The notes beneath the pieces were generated by a model that worked only from the letters and a program-made list of their open reading frames with translations, did not search any database and had not been told where the DNA came from. This document shows positions 12,701 to 21,667 of a stretch of DNA of 64,000 nucleotides, in pieces (the stretch's first letter is position 1; every line of letters starts with the position of its first letter). The stretch covers positions 405,001 to 469,000 of the forward strand of contig JACEVL010000034.1 in the NCBI GenBank assembly GCA_020284085.1. The letters are read 5' to 3'. This stretch comes from Aporrectodea caliginosa. Its lineage: Eukaryota > Annelida > Clitellata > Crassiclitellata > Lumbricidae. Made by a program: the position numbers and the translations under genes.

Positions 12701-15700
12701 AATCAATTAATTTTATTAATTAAATTTAATAAATAAATAAATAAACAAACAGATAAAATAAAATAAATAGGTAAAAAATAAATTTAATTATTTAATTATT
12801 TAAATTTTTTTATGCAATCAATAAATTAATTAATTTAATTTAATTAATTGATTAAATAAAAAATAAAATTAAATAAATAATTATATGAATAAATAAATTT
12901 AATTATTTAAATAATTTAATTAGTTAGATAATTAATAATTTAATTAATTAATTATTAATTTTTATTTTTATTTATTTTAATTTTATTTATTATTGTTTTT
13001 ATTTATATATTAAATTTATTTAATTAATTAATTGATTAAATAAATAAATTTAATTAATTAATTATTTAAATAATTAAATTAAATTTATTTATTTATTGAT
13101 TAAATAAATAAATTTATTTATTTAGATAATTAAATTGATTGATTTATTGATTTATTTTTATTTTTAAAATTTTATTTATTTTTTTATTTTTTATTTTATT
13201 CAATTAATTAATTAATTTAATTAATTGATTAAATAAAAAAATTAAATTAAATAAATAATTATATGAATAAATAAATTTAACTATTTAAATAATTTAATTA
13301 GTTAGATAATTAATAATTTAATTAATTAATTATTAATTTTTATTTTTATTTATTTTAATTTTATTTATTATTGTTTCTATTTATATATTAAATTTATTTA
13401 ATTAATTGATTGAATAAATAAATAAATTTAAATTTAGTTATTTATTAGATAATTAAATTGATTGATTTATTGATTTATTTTTTATTTTTTAAAATTTTAT
13501 TTATTTTTTTATTTTTTTATTTTATTCAATTAATTAATTAATTTAATTAATTTTTAAATTAATTAAATTTAATAAATTAATTAATTGATTAAATAAAAAA
13601 TAAATAAATAAATAAAATAAATAATTATATGAATAAATAAATTTAAGATAGATAATTAATAATTTAATTAATTAATTATTTATTTTTATTTATTTATTTT
13701 TTAATTTTTTTATATATTAAATTTAATTAATAAATTAATTGATTAAATAAATAAATTTAATTATATTTATTTATTTATTTATTTAATTTTATTTATTTAT
13801 TTATTCTTATTAATTGACAATCCGCCGCGACAACTCAAAGCTCTATTTAGGCTCCTAAGGGGAAGGGAACAAACAAGTCACGTCCCCGACCACATGACTT
13901 GAAAAATAGCCGGCGGACATGTCGGACACGCAGCCAAATCCCTGGTTTTTATATCCCGGAATTTTATAAAGTGCCCGAGTGAATTGGAGATTTTACAAAT
14001 TGCCTAGACATTTCACAAAATCCCTGATTTACACATTGCCTGTAATCATCAGATTTAAGGGATTTTACCAAATCCCTGGTTTTTTCAGGTAGTTTGTAAA
14101 ACTTCGATAATTTTCGTCACTTTCAGGCAATCTGTCAAATTTTCATCATCAGATTCCAGGGAATTTACAAAATCCCTGGTTTTTTCAGGGATTTTGTAAA
14201 GTGCCCGAGTGAATTGGGGATTTTACAAATTGCCTAAAAATTTCAGGCATTTTACAAAATCCCTGATTTTACACATTGCCTGTAACATATATACATCAAT
14301 GATCACCGCTGTGTGAGTGGAAGGATCTTGGCTGTCCCCAGTAGTCATGTTTCGACTCTCTGTCTGTCGTTCAGTTTGATATAATGCGTAGGGGGGGCCT
14401 ATCACATGAAATAACCTCTGCATTTGGAATTCGAAGAAACCCATCCTTCCCATAGGATAAGTTTTCAGTGTGCTTGAAGCCTCCCATGGCGCTAGGTAGG
14501 CGCCCTGTTGACCTTTGTCTAAGGCCTGCAGGGCGGCCTATAGAGCTAGTTTAGCAATGGCGCTGAGTCATGAAGTCGCCGGTTATCTGCAACTTGTCTA
14601 TTGCAAATTGCCTTAATAAAAAAAATTCGACATAAACTACGTGGAACTCAGTTTTGGGAAGTTGTGTGCGAACCGAGCAGCATCTGCAGCGAATTCTATG
14701 GAGTGCAGGACAGCTAGGCTATTTTTGAGGGTTTGGGACTGATTCCTCAGCTGTTTCAGATGAACAAGTCATTGAATCCAGCAGGCCACAGCAGTTTGAT
14801 CAACCATAATGAAGTAGCTGCATCCATTAATTTTTCTGAAGTTTGAAAAGACTTTACAGCTATCAAGGATAGAACAGTTCCGAGTCTGGTAAGATCCACG
14901 TATTCGTATAGCCTACCATCGATTAACGTTCAACACATGGGCCTAACTAATACAAGGAACGTTGCTTGTCAGTAAAATAAAGAACTAACTCGATAACAAA
15001 TAGATGAAATTTAGGCCAGGGGTGCAGCTGATCTGCCTTTGCATTAATAAGGGTGCAGTGATCTGAAAGAGGTTGCGAACCTATATGCCCTAATTAATCT
15101 ATTAGTATTTTAATACATGTGTTAAATATATCTCACTCTTTTTGTTACGTCGGCTACTGCAGAAAGAACTTGTAGCAGATTGAAAATAATCAAAAATTAC
15201 TTGCGATCCACCAAGACGATTAAATTAACATCTGTCTAGACAGGCATTAGGCCTGATATCAATCGAAAGAGAAGTGACTGGAGCTATTGACTCTAAACTC
15301 TAAAGCAACTATCATTCGCTTTGCACTGATGAAGCCTCGTAGAAAGCAATTCATATAAATCCTTGATGAATCTGCGACAACATTATGTCCCGGAACATTT
15401 TGCCACTTTGAAACAGTTTTATCAAAAATAGTATATAGGCTACTAAATGAGCAACTACATGTACATGTACATTACTAAACATAATGGAATTATTTCAAAC
15501 ATAGGCTACTAGGCCTATCGTTTAAAGTCAAACACAATATTTACGCTAGAACATGGCGCCCCTCGGAAAGAGCCCTTGCCCCCCCGCGCAAGCAAACCTG
15601 GATCCGCCACTGGTTCACACTGAACATAATTTCTATGGCCCCGCAGTGTGACAGTAAGGAAAACACGCAAAACGAACAGTTATTTTGATACTTTAAACAG

Positions 15701-18700
15701 AAGGATTTCAAAAATCATTACGTAAAATGTTTATAAATTGTTGGGCTTTTGGCCTTATTAGCCGCGCCTGGCCTATAATTGGGCCCGCGGTTAAAGTGTT
15801 AAATACGTCATAATTAAATGCTTAAACACTATTACAATTAGCGCATTAAATTTTTCTTAAATTTATTGAAATTTGTATAAATTCGACAATTTTTGTTAAA
15901 ATTGTTAAATTTTAAAACGCGTTGGGGCAAATCTTAGAGAACGAATTTTAAATAAATATTTTGCCTGATAACTAACTACATCAAAGGGAAACGAGTTATC
16001 ACTATTGCAATCAGCGCATTAGCCTACATTATAAAAATTTACTGAAATTTTTATAAATTCGTCATTTTTTATTAAATTGTCAAATTTTAAAACGCGTTGG
16101 GGCAAATCTTAGAGAACGAATTTTAAAGAAATATTTGACGTGATAACTTACTATACCAAAAGGCAACGAGTTATCACTATTACGTTGAGGTTCTAGCATT
16201 TTTGCTTTTTTTCACTCCACCCTAATGTATAACATAACCCGATGTTAAACTTGAATCTGCCATATGCATTTGCAAGTCTAGACAAAGCCTGTTTTCATAA
16301 TAACAAAAGAGTTTTCTTTCTGTCATTGACAGGTTATTTTGGAATCAGTCGAGCATGCATCAGTACTTATTCCTACGTAGACAACCTCAGACTTTGTCAA
16401 GACAACGCCACATATTCAGGATTCCATTACTTCTTCTACGAAAATCAGTGTTGCTATTCTTACACATATGACACGTGGTCCAGCACAGGCTGCTTTTGTG
16501 CAGACAACTACTGCAACACTCACTTTTTGCAACCAACGATAGTTCCTCGACCAAATGACACAACAACATTCTCATGGTACAATCCAGACAATGCTACTGA
16601 GTCATCCACCATGTCATATCCTTACAACTCTAACGATACATTCAACAATTCTAACTTCGTCAGCTGTTACGAGTGTTGGTATTCAGAAAATTCCTTCGAC
16701 GCAGCCAACGAGTCATCTTGCAACCCGGAAACTAATTCCCGCAACGGAAGTGTCTGCAGTGGAGTAGCCTGTCAGACATACTCCTACAGTTTTCCAAGTA
16801 AGCAGTTTATATCTAGTCTATATAGAGGTAATTGTTTTGTAGCATTGTAATATCGATGAAATCGTGTTTTGGGAAAGCCTCACTTTAAAATGCTGCTTCT
16901 GATTTCTACAGTAATGGTATTACTTGTGGTGTTTGGAATCCGAAAAATGCTATATTTTTTAAAGATTTGGAAATGGTGTGATACTTGTTTGAAATCGTGC
17001 ATTGTGTTTTTAACATTATATATTCTTATTTTGTCATGTGGAGGCTGCAGTAGGCCTATGCTTCAGTGTACACGTCATGGTATACTTCAAAGATTTCCTC
17101 CACTAAACGTCAGCAGTATATAGCATATTGTTGGCCTTTACAGCTGGTTTGTTTATCCGCATCTTGTGATCAATCAACCATCAATTTATTGCTCCAAACA
17201 TTGACAAAGTAACATCTCGCTGTACAAAGAACAAAGATTCGTTGGTCACAAAAGAGAATCCAGAATAATTGACCAGAGACCCGCTGGTTAGGGAGGGCCA
17301 CCTATGTATACATAGTCTGTTGCTAGGTGGTTAACAGAGGTTATCTAGTACAGTGCATTCACATAATAAATATCTTAGTACATGTACAATTATTAACATA
17401 CTGGAACAACGAATTAAACCTTAAATAAGAAAAACAAAGAGAATGGGGTAAGAACCCAACTATTCGTTTTGATGAGTCATCCATTGGCGCAACTTATGCT
17501 TAAATAGCTTTAAATTTGAGATACTGCGAAGGTCCTGGGGTATTCTGTTCCATTCCTTTGGGCCAACACACCTAGTCGAGAATTTACGAGTGTTTGTGCG
17601 TACTTCATTGTAAGATTTGTGAGAGAAGAAGACATTTGAATCGTCTGCAAACAGTACTAGGAGGGTCGTTAATATAATTTTATCAAGAATAACACGACTT
17701 TCGTTTTCTCTAATTGTATTTCAGAATTTGACTCCTGTTGTGAAATATACCCATATATACAAAAAATGGCAGGGGACCCAGTATACACTATATCTATAAC
17801 TTTAGATAACTCCAAATTTAATTAATTTGAATCTTGATGTTCTTCCCTTGCGTTTGACATGCTGTTGTCGATGAGTAAGGATCACTTTTAAACCAAGAAA
17901 GAGGATACCCCGGACTCCTTAATTTTCCAGCTTTTTATTAGTATATTACGGTCGACAGCGTCAAATGTTCGCTTAGATCTGAAACTATTCCTATGGAGTA
18001 TTCATTTTTATCAATGGCTTGAGTTACCTTATCCTGTATATTTATCTGTGTCACTGATGTTGAATGGCCTGGCCTAAATCCATGTTGCAAGGGGTGTAGA
18101 ATATTAGTTTTGAAGATGTAGTTATTTAGTCTTTGGCACATAACTTGTTCTAGTACTTTATAGAAATAGGGCAATTTAGATATATGTCTATAACTCGTCA
18201 GGTCCTCTCTATTACCCTGTTTGAATATCGCCGTAACTGTTGATCTTTTCATTTCTTCATGTACTATCCATGTTAATAATGAACAGTTAATTATGTCGGC
18301 TAGTGCGACTGGTAAAAAGAGTCATGCAGATTTGGACTAACTATGCTAGGATCGAGTTGATCAGGACCAGGATTATGTGTGAGTTTCAGGGCTTGGTTTA
18401 ACTGCAGTAGCTCTTCCGGCGATGTTAGAGTTATAGCAAAGGAATTAAGAATTGGCGGTTTCAAGTGTTCCATGAAAGAACATGTAGAATCAGGAATTTT
18501 ATCAGATAGATTTTGGCGATTCCGGTGATGACACTTACAGATATGTTTTCTTCAAAAGTGCAAGAACAATGTCAAGGGCTATGTTAAAGCGGTAGAAAGG
18601 TTTTTTTGGCGATGTGTATCGGTGCTTATTACTTTCTGTTGTGATTCCTAAGCAATTGTTGTCTTTATACGTCAAGGCGAGCATTGCATAATATGTCAGC

Positions 18701-21667
18701 TTGCGTGCATTCATAAACTCCTCAACGGATGTTCTGACCTACTAACAACTATGATCACACGACAGTTTAATCTGCACACAATACAAAAGTATGGCCTCCT
18801 GTTCAGGAGAGAAATACATATTCTCTCAGTGATGATTATCCGCTGTGTGATTCACCGAATCCATCGCGCACTGTGTTACAAGACCTATCTATTCAACTAT
18901 CGCCAAATCTCAGCTATCAATGAAAATTATAGAGTTGCGATGATGTCGTTTTTGACTCGTTATCGCAAACCCTTATTTTACCCTTAGGCCTACCTTTGCA
19001 TGATTCCGTCATGGCACCAATAGAAAACAAATCCGGGCAGCATTTTCAGATTCAGTGAACTTGCGCGCGTAATGTTTTACCCATTATATAAAGAAATGCC
19101 TAAATAAATATCATGTATGTATAAGCAAAGAATTTTTAGAAACCTTGGCCATAAAATCTATCTATCTATGGAATTTATATAGCGCCCCTTCAAGAAAACT
19201 ACTCAGAGGTGCTCCCGACCCAGGCCCGGTCAAAGAGGAAGGTCTTGAGTAGTCTATAGAAAGATTCAGAGAGGTCTCGCATGAGAGAACGAAGGTCTGA
19301 GGGGAGGCTATTCCAAAAAGAAGGACCAACGATCGAGAAAGCCTGACGCTGTCTAGTAGCAGAGCGAACATGCGGAACTATGAAGTCACCTCTAGAGGCC
19401 GAGCGCAGAGATCGGCGACCAGAGCAGGCCGAGGTTAAAGTAAAGAGCTCCCGGAGATAGACAGGTGATCTGCCCAGAACACAGTGCCAGACAATGGAGG
19501 AGATCCTATAATGGATGTGCTGTTGGACCGGTAGCCAGTGGAGGACATCACGCATAAATGCAGAGATGTGGCCAAACTTAGGGACACCACCAATTAGACG
19601 AGCAGCCGCCCGCAAAACGCCTTCCAAAGGATGCAAACGGACTTGAGAAAGTCCACAATAGAGTGAAGAGCAGAAGTCCAGTCGATTAATAACAAAGGCA
19701 TCAACCAGAGTGGAGGCAGATGAAGAAGAAAGAGAGCGAGTGACAACCCGCAGCTGGCGCAAGTGGTAGTAGGAGGAACGAGTCAATGCCGTGAGGTGCT
19801 CCGTGAAAGACAGTTCCTGGTCCAGGATGACCCCTAAGTTGCGGACCGAGATAGAAAAAGCGAAGGTAGGAAATTCAGAGGAGAGGGACTCCAAGTCCAG
19901 CTTATCCAGCTGCTGGCGAGTACCAAGCCAGATATAATTGAGTTTTCAAAGGATTTAGGCGCAGACGATTAGATGACATCCAGGCAGAAAGGCAGTCAGT
20001 AGTGCAGGACATGGTTCGAACAGCAGAAGCAGCTTGGGACGCTGAGCAAAGAGTGTAGGATTGAATATCATCAGCGTAAGAATGACTCATGAGAGAACAG
20101 GATGCCAGTAGAGACTCCACATCAGCTGTAAAAAGTATGTAGAGAAGGGGTCCAAGAACAGAACCCTGTGGGAGACCAAAAGGAGCAGGACGCCAAGCGG
20201 AGCGAGAAGAGTGAAAGATGTTAGAGCTAGAGCGCTGCGAAAGATACGAAGTGATCCAGAGAAGTGGTAAATCCCTTATGCCAAAAGTTATAGAAAGCCG
20301 ACTCAGAAGGAGGTCATGGTCGACCGAGTCGAAGGCAGCGCTGACGTCATACAGGGCAAGCAGGGTGACCTGAGACCTATCCATAGCGCCATAAATATCG
20401 GAAAGAAGACGGAGAAGAAGGGACTCTGTAGAGTGACCCTTACGGAACCCAGATTGACATGAAGAAAGTAGATTGTTAGAGTCCAAGTAGTTAAATAGCT
20501 GACTAGCAACCAGTTTTTCAATAATCTTAGCTATAGGCCTATAGCTAGACGGTACAGACAGGTCAAGCCCCGGCTGCTTGATGATCGGCGTAATGATCGA
20601 TCGCTTCTGGGAAGACGGCAGCACTCCTTCACGAAGAGAGGTGTTGCAGAGTAGAGTGAGGAACGGCAGGAGGATGTCGATCGATTCCTGGATAAGGAAC
20701 AGAGGAAGAGGATCCAGCTCCGAAGACTTTGGCGGAGAGGAGAGGATCAGGCGACGGAGATCAAGATCCTTGATCTCAGTAAGTGCAGCGAAGCGACAGC
20801 TCGTAGAGGTGAAGATAGGTTCTGGTGAGTGAGCAGTGTCCTGGCGGATAGAGGAGATTTGGGGGTCACAGTAGTCCGCGAAAGCCTCGGCCGTAAAATG
20901 GGCACGGTGGAGGATCGAGGCCTGCCAAGGAGCCTAAGGAGGTCCTTGAAGGTGGACCAGAGACGCCGAGAATCACCAGCACTAGATGAAATCAGACGCT
21001 CCCAGTACCCACCCTCCTTTTCTTTGTGACGTCGATGAAGGGAACGGACGAAGAGTATTCAGGGGAGCGCGTACGCTGGAAGACGCGGTCAAGACGACGA
21101 GCTTGGCGACGGAGAAAGTGGCATTCTCCATCGAACCAGGGAGAGAGAGGATGAGAGCGAAGCTTGGCTGGGCGAGTTGGAAGTAGGCGGTCAATGATGT
21201 CGGTCACCGATCGGCTATAGATGTCGGAGATTAAGAACTGAAATCATTAGGAAAGACGATCCTCACTTTCCACAGCAATATATTTGAACTCAAGTGTTAT
21301 TTAAATCAAGCATCAAAGGCTGAGTTTAAAACAAGCAATTGAGATCTGTGTCCACTCTTTGAACATTCGACATAATAAAATACTGGTGTTTTATTTGTTG
21401 TCAGGTTATGCATATGCATACGTCGCTCAGCAATGTGTTGATGCCTATTATTACGAAGAAATGCTCAGATACTGTCAGAACCAGAGCCAAGTGTATGGCA
21501 CCAATTACTTCTTTGAGGGAGACCAGTGCTGCGCTTTCTACAAAGACTACATGTACAACGATGAGGTGAAATACTGTGTCTGTGCATCTGATTACTGCAA
21601 CAATTACATACTGCAACCAACGGTTGTTTCTCAGTCTGATGATGTTACAACTTCGTCACACAACTAA
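346..21667 (+). CDS. Gene 1: secreted tandem LU (Ly6/uPAR three-finger) repeat protein, 3' part, 12 exons
   Basis: Twelve exons (346-777, 1064-1498, 2281-2760, 3043-3477, 3973-4452, 4735-5169, 5695-6174, 6457-6891, 7391-7870, 8153-8587, 16333-16797, 21405-21667) join in one frame with phase-1 GT-AG introns and encode about 1,750 residues. Each LU domain is built across an intron: the first half begins FVSCYECWYSG or FVNCYSCWYSG, and the second half ends in CFCASDYCNNY or CFCADNYCNTH, matching the LU hallmark of a terminal CxxxxCN. Eleven such domains are joined by Asn/Ser/Thr/Pro linkers rich in N-glycosylation sequons. No transmembrane or GPI-type tail is seen. The signal peptide must lie upstream of the window. 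By analogy with gene 2, CUB domains may precede exon 346. Large introns hold transposons (8588-16332 and 16798-21404). The domain call is from cysteine pattern only; an extracellular adhesion, immune or matrix role is inference. Confidence 0.8.
1064..1498 (+). CDS. Gene 1 exon B1: LU 1 second half, linker, LU 2 first half
   Basis: 435 nt, acceptor ttttcag, donor gtaatt at 1499, phase 1/1. It begins GYAYAYVFQQCVDHYYYEEN and reaches CFCASDYCNNY, the LU C-terminal signature. An S/T/N linker follows, then a new LU start FVNCYSCWYSGTV. It differs from B2-B5 by a few residues, for example DVTSDPV where the others read DPTSDPG. Confidence 0.85.
1732..2017 (-). mobile_element. tRNA-derived SINE with duplicated B-box segment
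   Basis: Absent from the paralogous introns at 3700 and 7120 ('gggacattattaattt'), so the insertion limits are clear. Read on the minus strand it starts ggcgcggtggtgtaaagg (A-box like), contains GGTTCGAATCC (B box), repeats the B-box half once more (about 55-bp tandem duplication), and ends ggcgctatataaat, the same 3' tail as the L2/CR1-like LINEs here. Confidence 0.75.
2281..2760 (+). CDS. Gene 1 exon C1: LU 2 second half, linker, LU 3 first half
   Basis: 480 nt, acceptor attgacag, donor gtaagc at 2761, phase 1/1. It starts GYFGISRACISTYSYADNL, ends the LU with CFCADNYCNTHF, then carries the linker variant FSWYNPDNATGSPSDPPS and the next LU start FVSCYECWYSGNSIDTS. The linker variant matches C3 (5695), not C2 or C4. 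Confidence 0.85.
3043..3477 (+). CDS. Gene 1 exon B2 (LU 3 / LU 4)
   Basis: 435 nt, phase 1/1, nearly identical to B1 at DNA level including flanking intron. The codon in YAEL is GCT here and in B3, but GCG in B1, B4 and B5, which helps trace the order of duplication or conversion. Confidence 0.85.
3973..4452 (+). CDS. Gene 1 exon C2 (LU 4 / LU 5)
   Basis: 480 nt, phase 1/1. It carries linker variant YSWYNPDNATESPSSPPS, shared with C4 (7391). Otherwise almost identical to C1, and the LU cysteines are all kept. Confidence 0.85.
4735..5169 (+). CDS. Gene 1 exon B3 (LU 5 / LU 6)
   Basis: 435 nt, phase 1/1, near-identical to B2. The following intron is slightly longer than its relatives because of a small insertion near 5298-5350. 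Confidence 0.85.
5695..6174 (+). CDS. Gene 1 exon C3 (LU 6 / LU 7)
   Basis: 480 nt, phase 1/1. Linker variant FSWYNPDNATGSPSDPPS as in C1. The Ser-Thr codons before the Tyr use 'cagtacctattcc' (also in C4) instead of the 'cagtacttattcc' seen in C1, C2 and C5. The exon is therefore a mosaic of variants. Confidence 0.85.
6457..6891 (+). CDS. Gene 1 exon B4 (LU 7 / LU 8)
   Basis: 435 nt, phase 1/1, near-identical to the other B exons, with all LU cysteines intact. Confidence 0.85.
7391..7870 (+). CDS. Gene 1 exon C4 (LU 8 / LU 9)
   Basis: 480 nt, phase 1/1, linker variant YSWYNPDNATESPSSPPS as in C2. The start-to-start distance C2 to C4 is 3,418 bp, against 3,414 bp for C1 to C3. Confidence 0.85.
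8153..8587 (+). CDS. Gene 1 exon B5 (LU 9 / LU 10)
   Basis: 435 nt, phase 1/1. It is the last member of the homogenised block. A Gly of the 'NSTGF' linker is Ser here (NSTSF). The next coding exon is 7.7 kb away because a transposon nest entered the intron. Confidence 0.85.
8700..8875 (+). pseudogene. Relic of a B-exon 3' end (pseudo-exon)
   Basis: The segment repeats the end of a B exon and its downstream intron ('cctttcatttcatatgatg', 'ggctcgtgcggtggagaag', 'catgtgctacat') with many substitutions, and the donor has degraded from gaaggtaat to gagtgtatt. No intact exon start precedes it. It looks like the remains of an older array unit left behind when younger units were amplified. Confidence 0.65.
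9645..10380 (-). pseudogene. Transposon-associated protein fragment, left copy of an inverted duplication
   Basis: Minus-strand ORFs 10361-10083 (NPLSQWFVCQLHSNELPM, GVTARPRAFTGPIGKAHGIG) and 10049-9741 (ECVPKLDFPEFSCYAQSAER, LESRELIPSFYTKAELQSEF) look like consecutive parts of one protein broken by a frame change. I recognise it as an uncharacterised family common in invertebrate transposon-rich genomes but cannot name the superfamily. Confidence 0.55.
10530..10995 (+). pseudogene. Same transposon protein C-terminus, right inverted copy
   Basis: The + strand reads NDYFDLIDWQNVKVTEPPVI, SECVTTLHFPQFPCHTQ, stop, then SESRELIPSFFTKAEFQSEF and NQQNKINEH. It aligns with the 9645-10049 minus-strand copy, and the match continues into non-coding sequence (catacagtcattttattaat). 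So a segment of at least 450 bp is present as an inverted pair. Several stops show decay. Confidence 0.6.
11013..11079. repeat. Two adjacent perfect palindromes around GGGACGTG
   Basis: GGGACGTGTTAACACGTCCC (11013-11032) is a perfect 20-nt palindrome. A second, AGGGACGTGTA-tta-TACACGTCCCT, lies at 11055-11079. The TTAA in the first is the proposed left junction of the piggyBac relic. Confidence 0.8.
11552..11716 (+). pseudogene. piggyBac transposase C-terminal Cys-rich domain
   Basis: Fifty-four open codons and TAA. The order C-x2-C, then TRYFC-x2-C, LC, CF and HT matches the RING/PHD-like zinc domain that ends piggyBac transposases. Two copies of GTAGGCCTA (codons VGL) occur within the last 20 residues. 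It is cut off from its catalytic domain and cannot act. Confidence 0.72.
11725..12148. other. GC-rich inserted segment with B-box-like tandem copies
   Basis: A G/C palindromic stretch (gggggcggttcgccccc) is at 11733-11750, and a tandem duplication of 'gcagccggaggggctgcagg' type sequence at 11990-12070. The string atggcgcccctc recurs at 15552. This is part of a foreign insertion whose right end near 15610 reads ctggatccgccactg, reminiscent of hAT termini (CAGTGGCGGATCC). A left terminus of that kind is not found. Confidence 0.4.
12149..14296. mobile_element. 2.1-kb non-autonomous TIR element with AT-only core
   Basis: Left 12149-12650 and right 13800-14296 are inverted copies of about 480 bp, starting atgtatatatgttacaggca. 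They contain many short subterminal repeats of CAGGGATTTTGTAAA in both orientations. The middle (about 12640-13810) is almost purely A/T, made of AAAT, TTAAT and TTTATT runs, and has no ORF. No target duplication is clear, so the superfamily is not assigned. Confidence 0.75.
14300..15610. other. Unassigned insert sequence inside the nest
   Basis: No supported ORF. The right edge (about 15545-15612) carries tggcgcccctcgg and aacctggatccgccactgg, hAT-terminus-like on the minus strand. It is followed by a second, diverged copy of the piggyBac tail sequence 'ggttcacactgaaca'. Confidence 0.35.
16333..16797 (+). CDS. Gene 1 exon C5: divergent C-type exon (LU 10 / LU 11)
   Basis: 465 nt, acceptor attgacag, donor gtaagc at 16798, phase 1/1. 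The first half matches C1-C4, but the linker is shorter (NATESSTMSYPYN) and the LU start differs (YSENSFDAANESSCNPETNS), resembling gene 2 exons more than its array neighbours. It therefore escaped the recent homogenisation. Confidence 0.85.
16798..17330 (+). other. Gene 1 intron sequence, no element recognised
   Basis: It holds an open stretch at 16869-17123 rich in hydrophobic residues, but with no splice context or family resemblance. Treated as intron. Confidence 0.4.
17335..18480 (-). mobile_element. Non-LTR retrotransposon fragment (family J), RT relic
   Basis: Minus-strand reading 18252-17938 gives RT residues TAIFKQGNREDLTSYRHISK, VLEQVMCQRLNNYI and HGFRPGHST. The 3' portion (17470-17610) aligns with 40115-40250. 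Several stops and an internal deletion show it is dead. Confidence 0.7.
19158..21250 (-). mobile_element. L2/CR1-like LINE, 5'-truncated, in gene 1 intron
   Basis: Read on the minus strand: endonuclease/linker remnants (21207-20992), RT at 20624-19902 (SSYRPIAKIIEKL, GFRKGHSTESLLLRLLSDIY, DVSAAFDSVDHDLL, GLPQGSVLGPLLY, SYADDIQSY), then the C-terminal region 19894-19199 (ARLIGGVPK, VLHWLPVQ, FSIVGPSFWNSLP). The 3' end is ggcgctatataaattcc followed by a short (ATAG)n tail instead of poly-A. A frame break near 19900 and lost RT residues after SYRPI make it non-functional. Confidence 0.88.
21405..21667 (+). CDS. Gene 1 terminal exon: last LU half and short tail with stop
   Basis: Acceptor ttgtcag before 21405, phase 1. 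It reads GYAYAYVAQQCVDAYYYEEM through CVCASDYCNNY, then VVSQSDDVTTSSHN and TAA at 21665. Downstream bases up to about 21740 still align with the mucin-like tail of gene 2 (cctcggcccg, aatgctg, 'cttctc...tcag.tccataacag') but in another frame. The stop therefore probably comes from a small deletion that truncated a longer tail. Confidence 0.82.

Larger units (their letters stand above)
11025..15798 (+). mobile_element. Decayed piggyBac-like transposon, interrupted by a later insertion
   Basis: Flanked by TTAA at 11021-11024 and 15799-15802; both ends begin TTAACAC read inward. An N-terminal trace (DDESSIDSV) is near 11360. The C-terminal zinc-binding region is clear at 11552-11716: NRCVVCSKQERRKETRYFCE, then TCP, LC, KCF, LVHT and a stop, the typical piggyBac Cys/His tail. 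Most of the catalytic region is missing. 11.73-15.61 kb is foreign DNA inserted after the stop codon. Confidence 0.65.
9209..16224. mobile_element. 7-kb composite TIR element, hAT-like ends, in gene 1 intron
   Basis: The ends TAGGGTGGAGTGAAAAAAGC and its complement are flanked on both sides by the 8-bp direct repeat ATGTATAA (9201-9208 and 16225-16232). The paralogous empty introns read atgtatag at this site. TIRs of about 420 bp (9209-9629; 15800-16224) each contain two roughly 200-bp direct subrepeats with the string aacgcgttttaaaat. An 8-bp duplication and TAGGG ends fit hAT transposons. No intact transposase is seen; the interior is filled by other elements. Confidence 0.8.

Noticed and set aside
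11725..15612. A clean hAT insertion with matching TIRs
   Set aside because: Only the right edge resembles a hAT terminus (CAGTGGCGGATCC on the minus strand); no matching left end or exact 8-bp duplication could be shown.
16869..17123. Hydrophobic ORF after exon C5 as a possible transmembrane exon
   Set aside because: No acceptor or donor in the right phase, no counterpart in gene 2, and gene 1 clearly continues at 21405.
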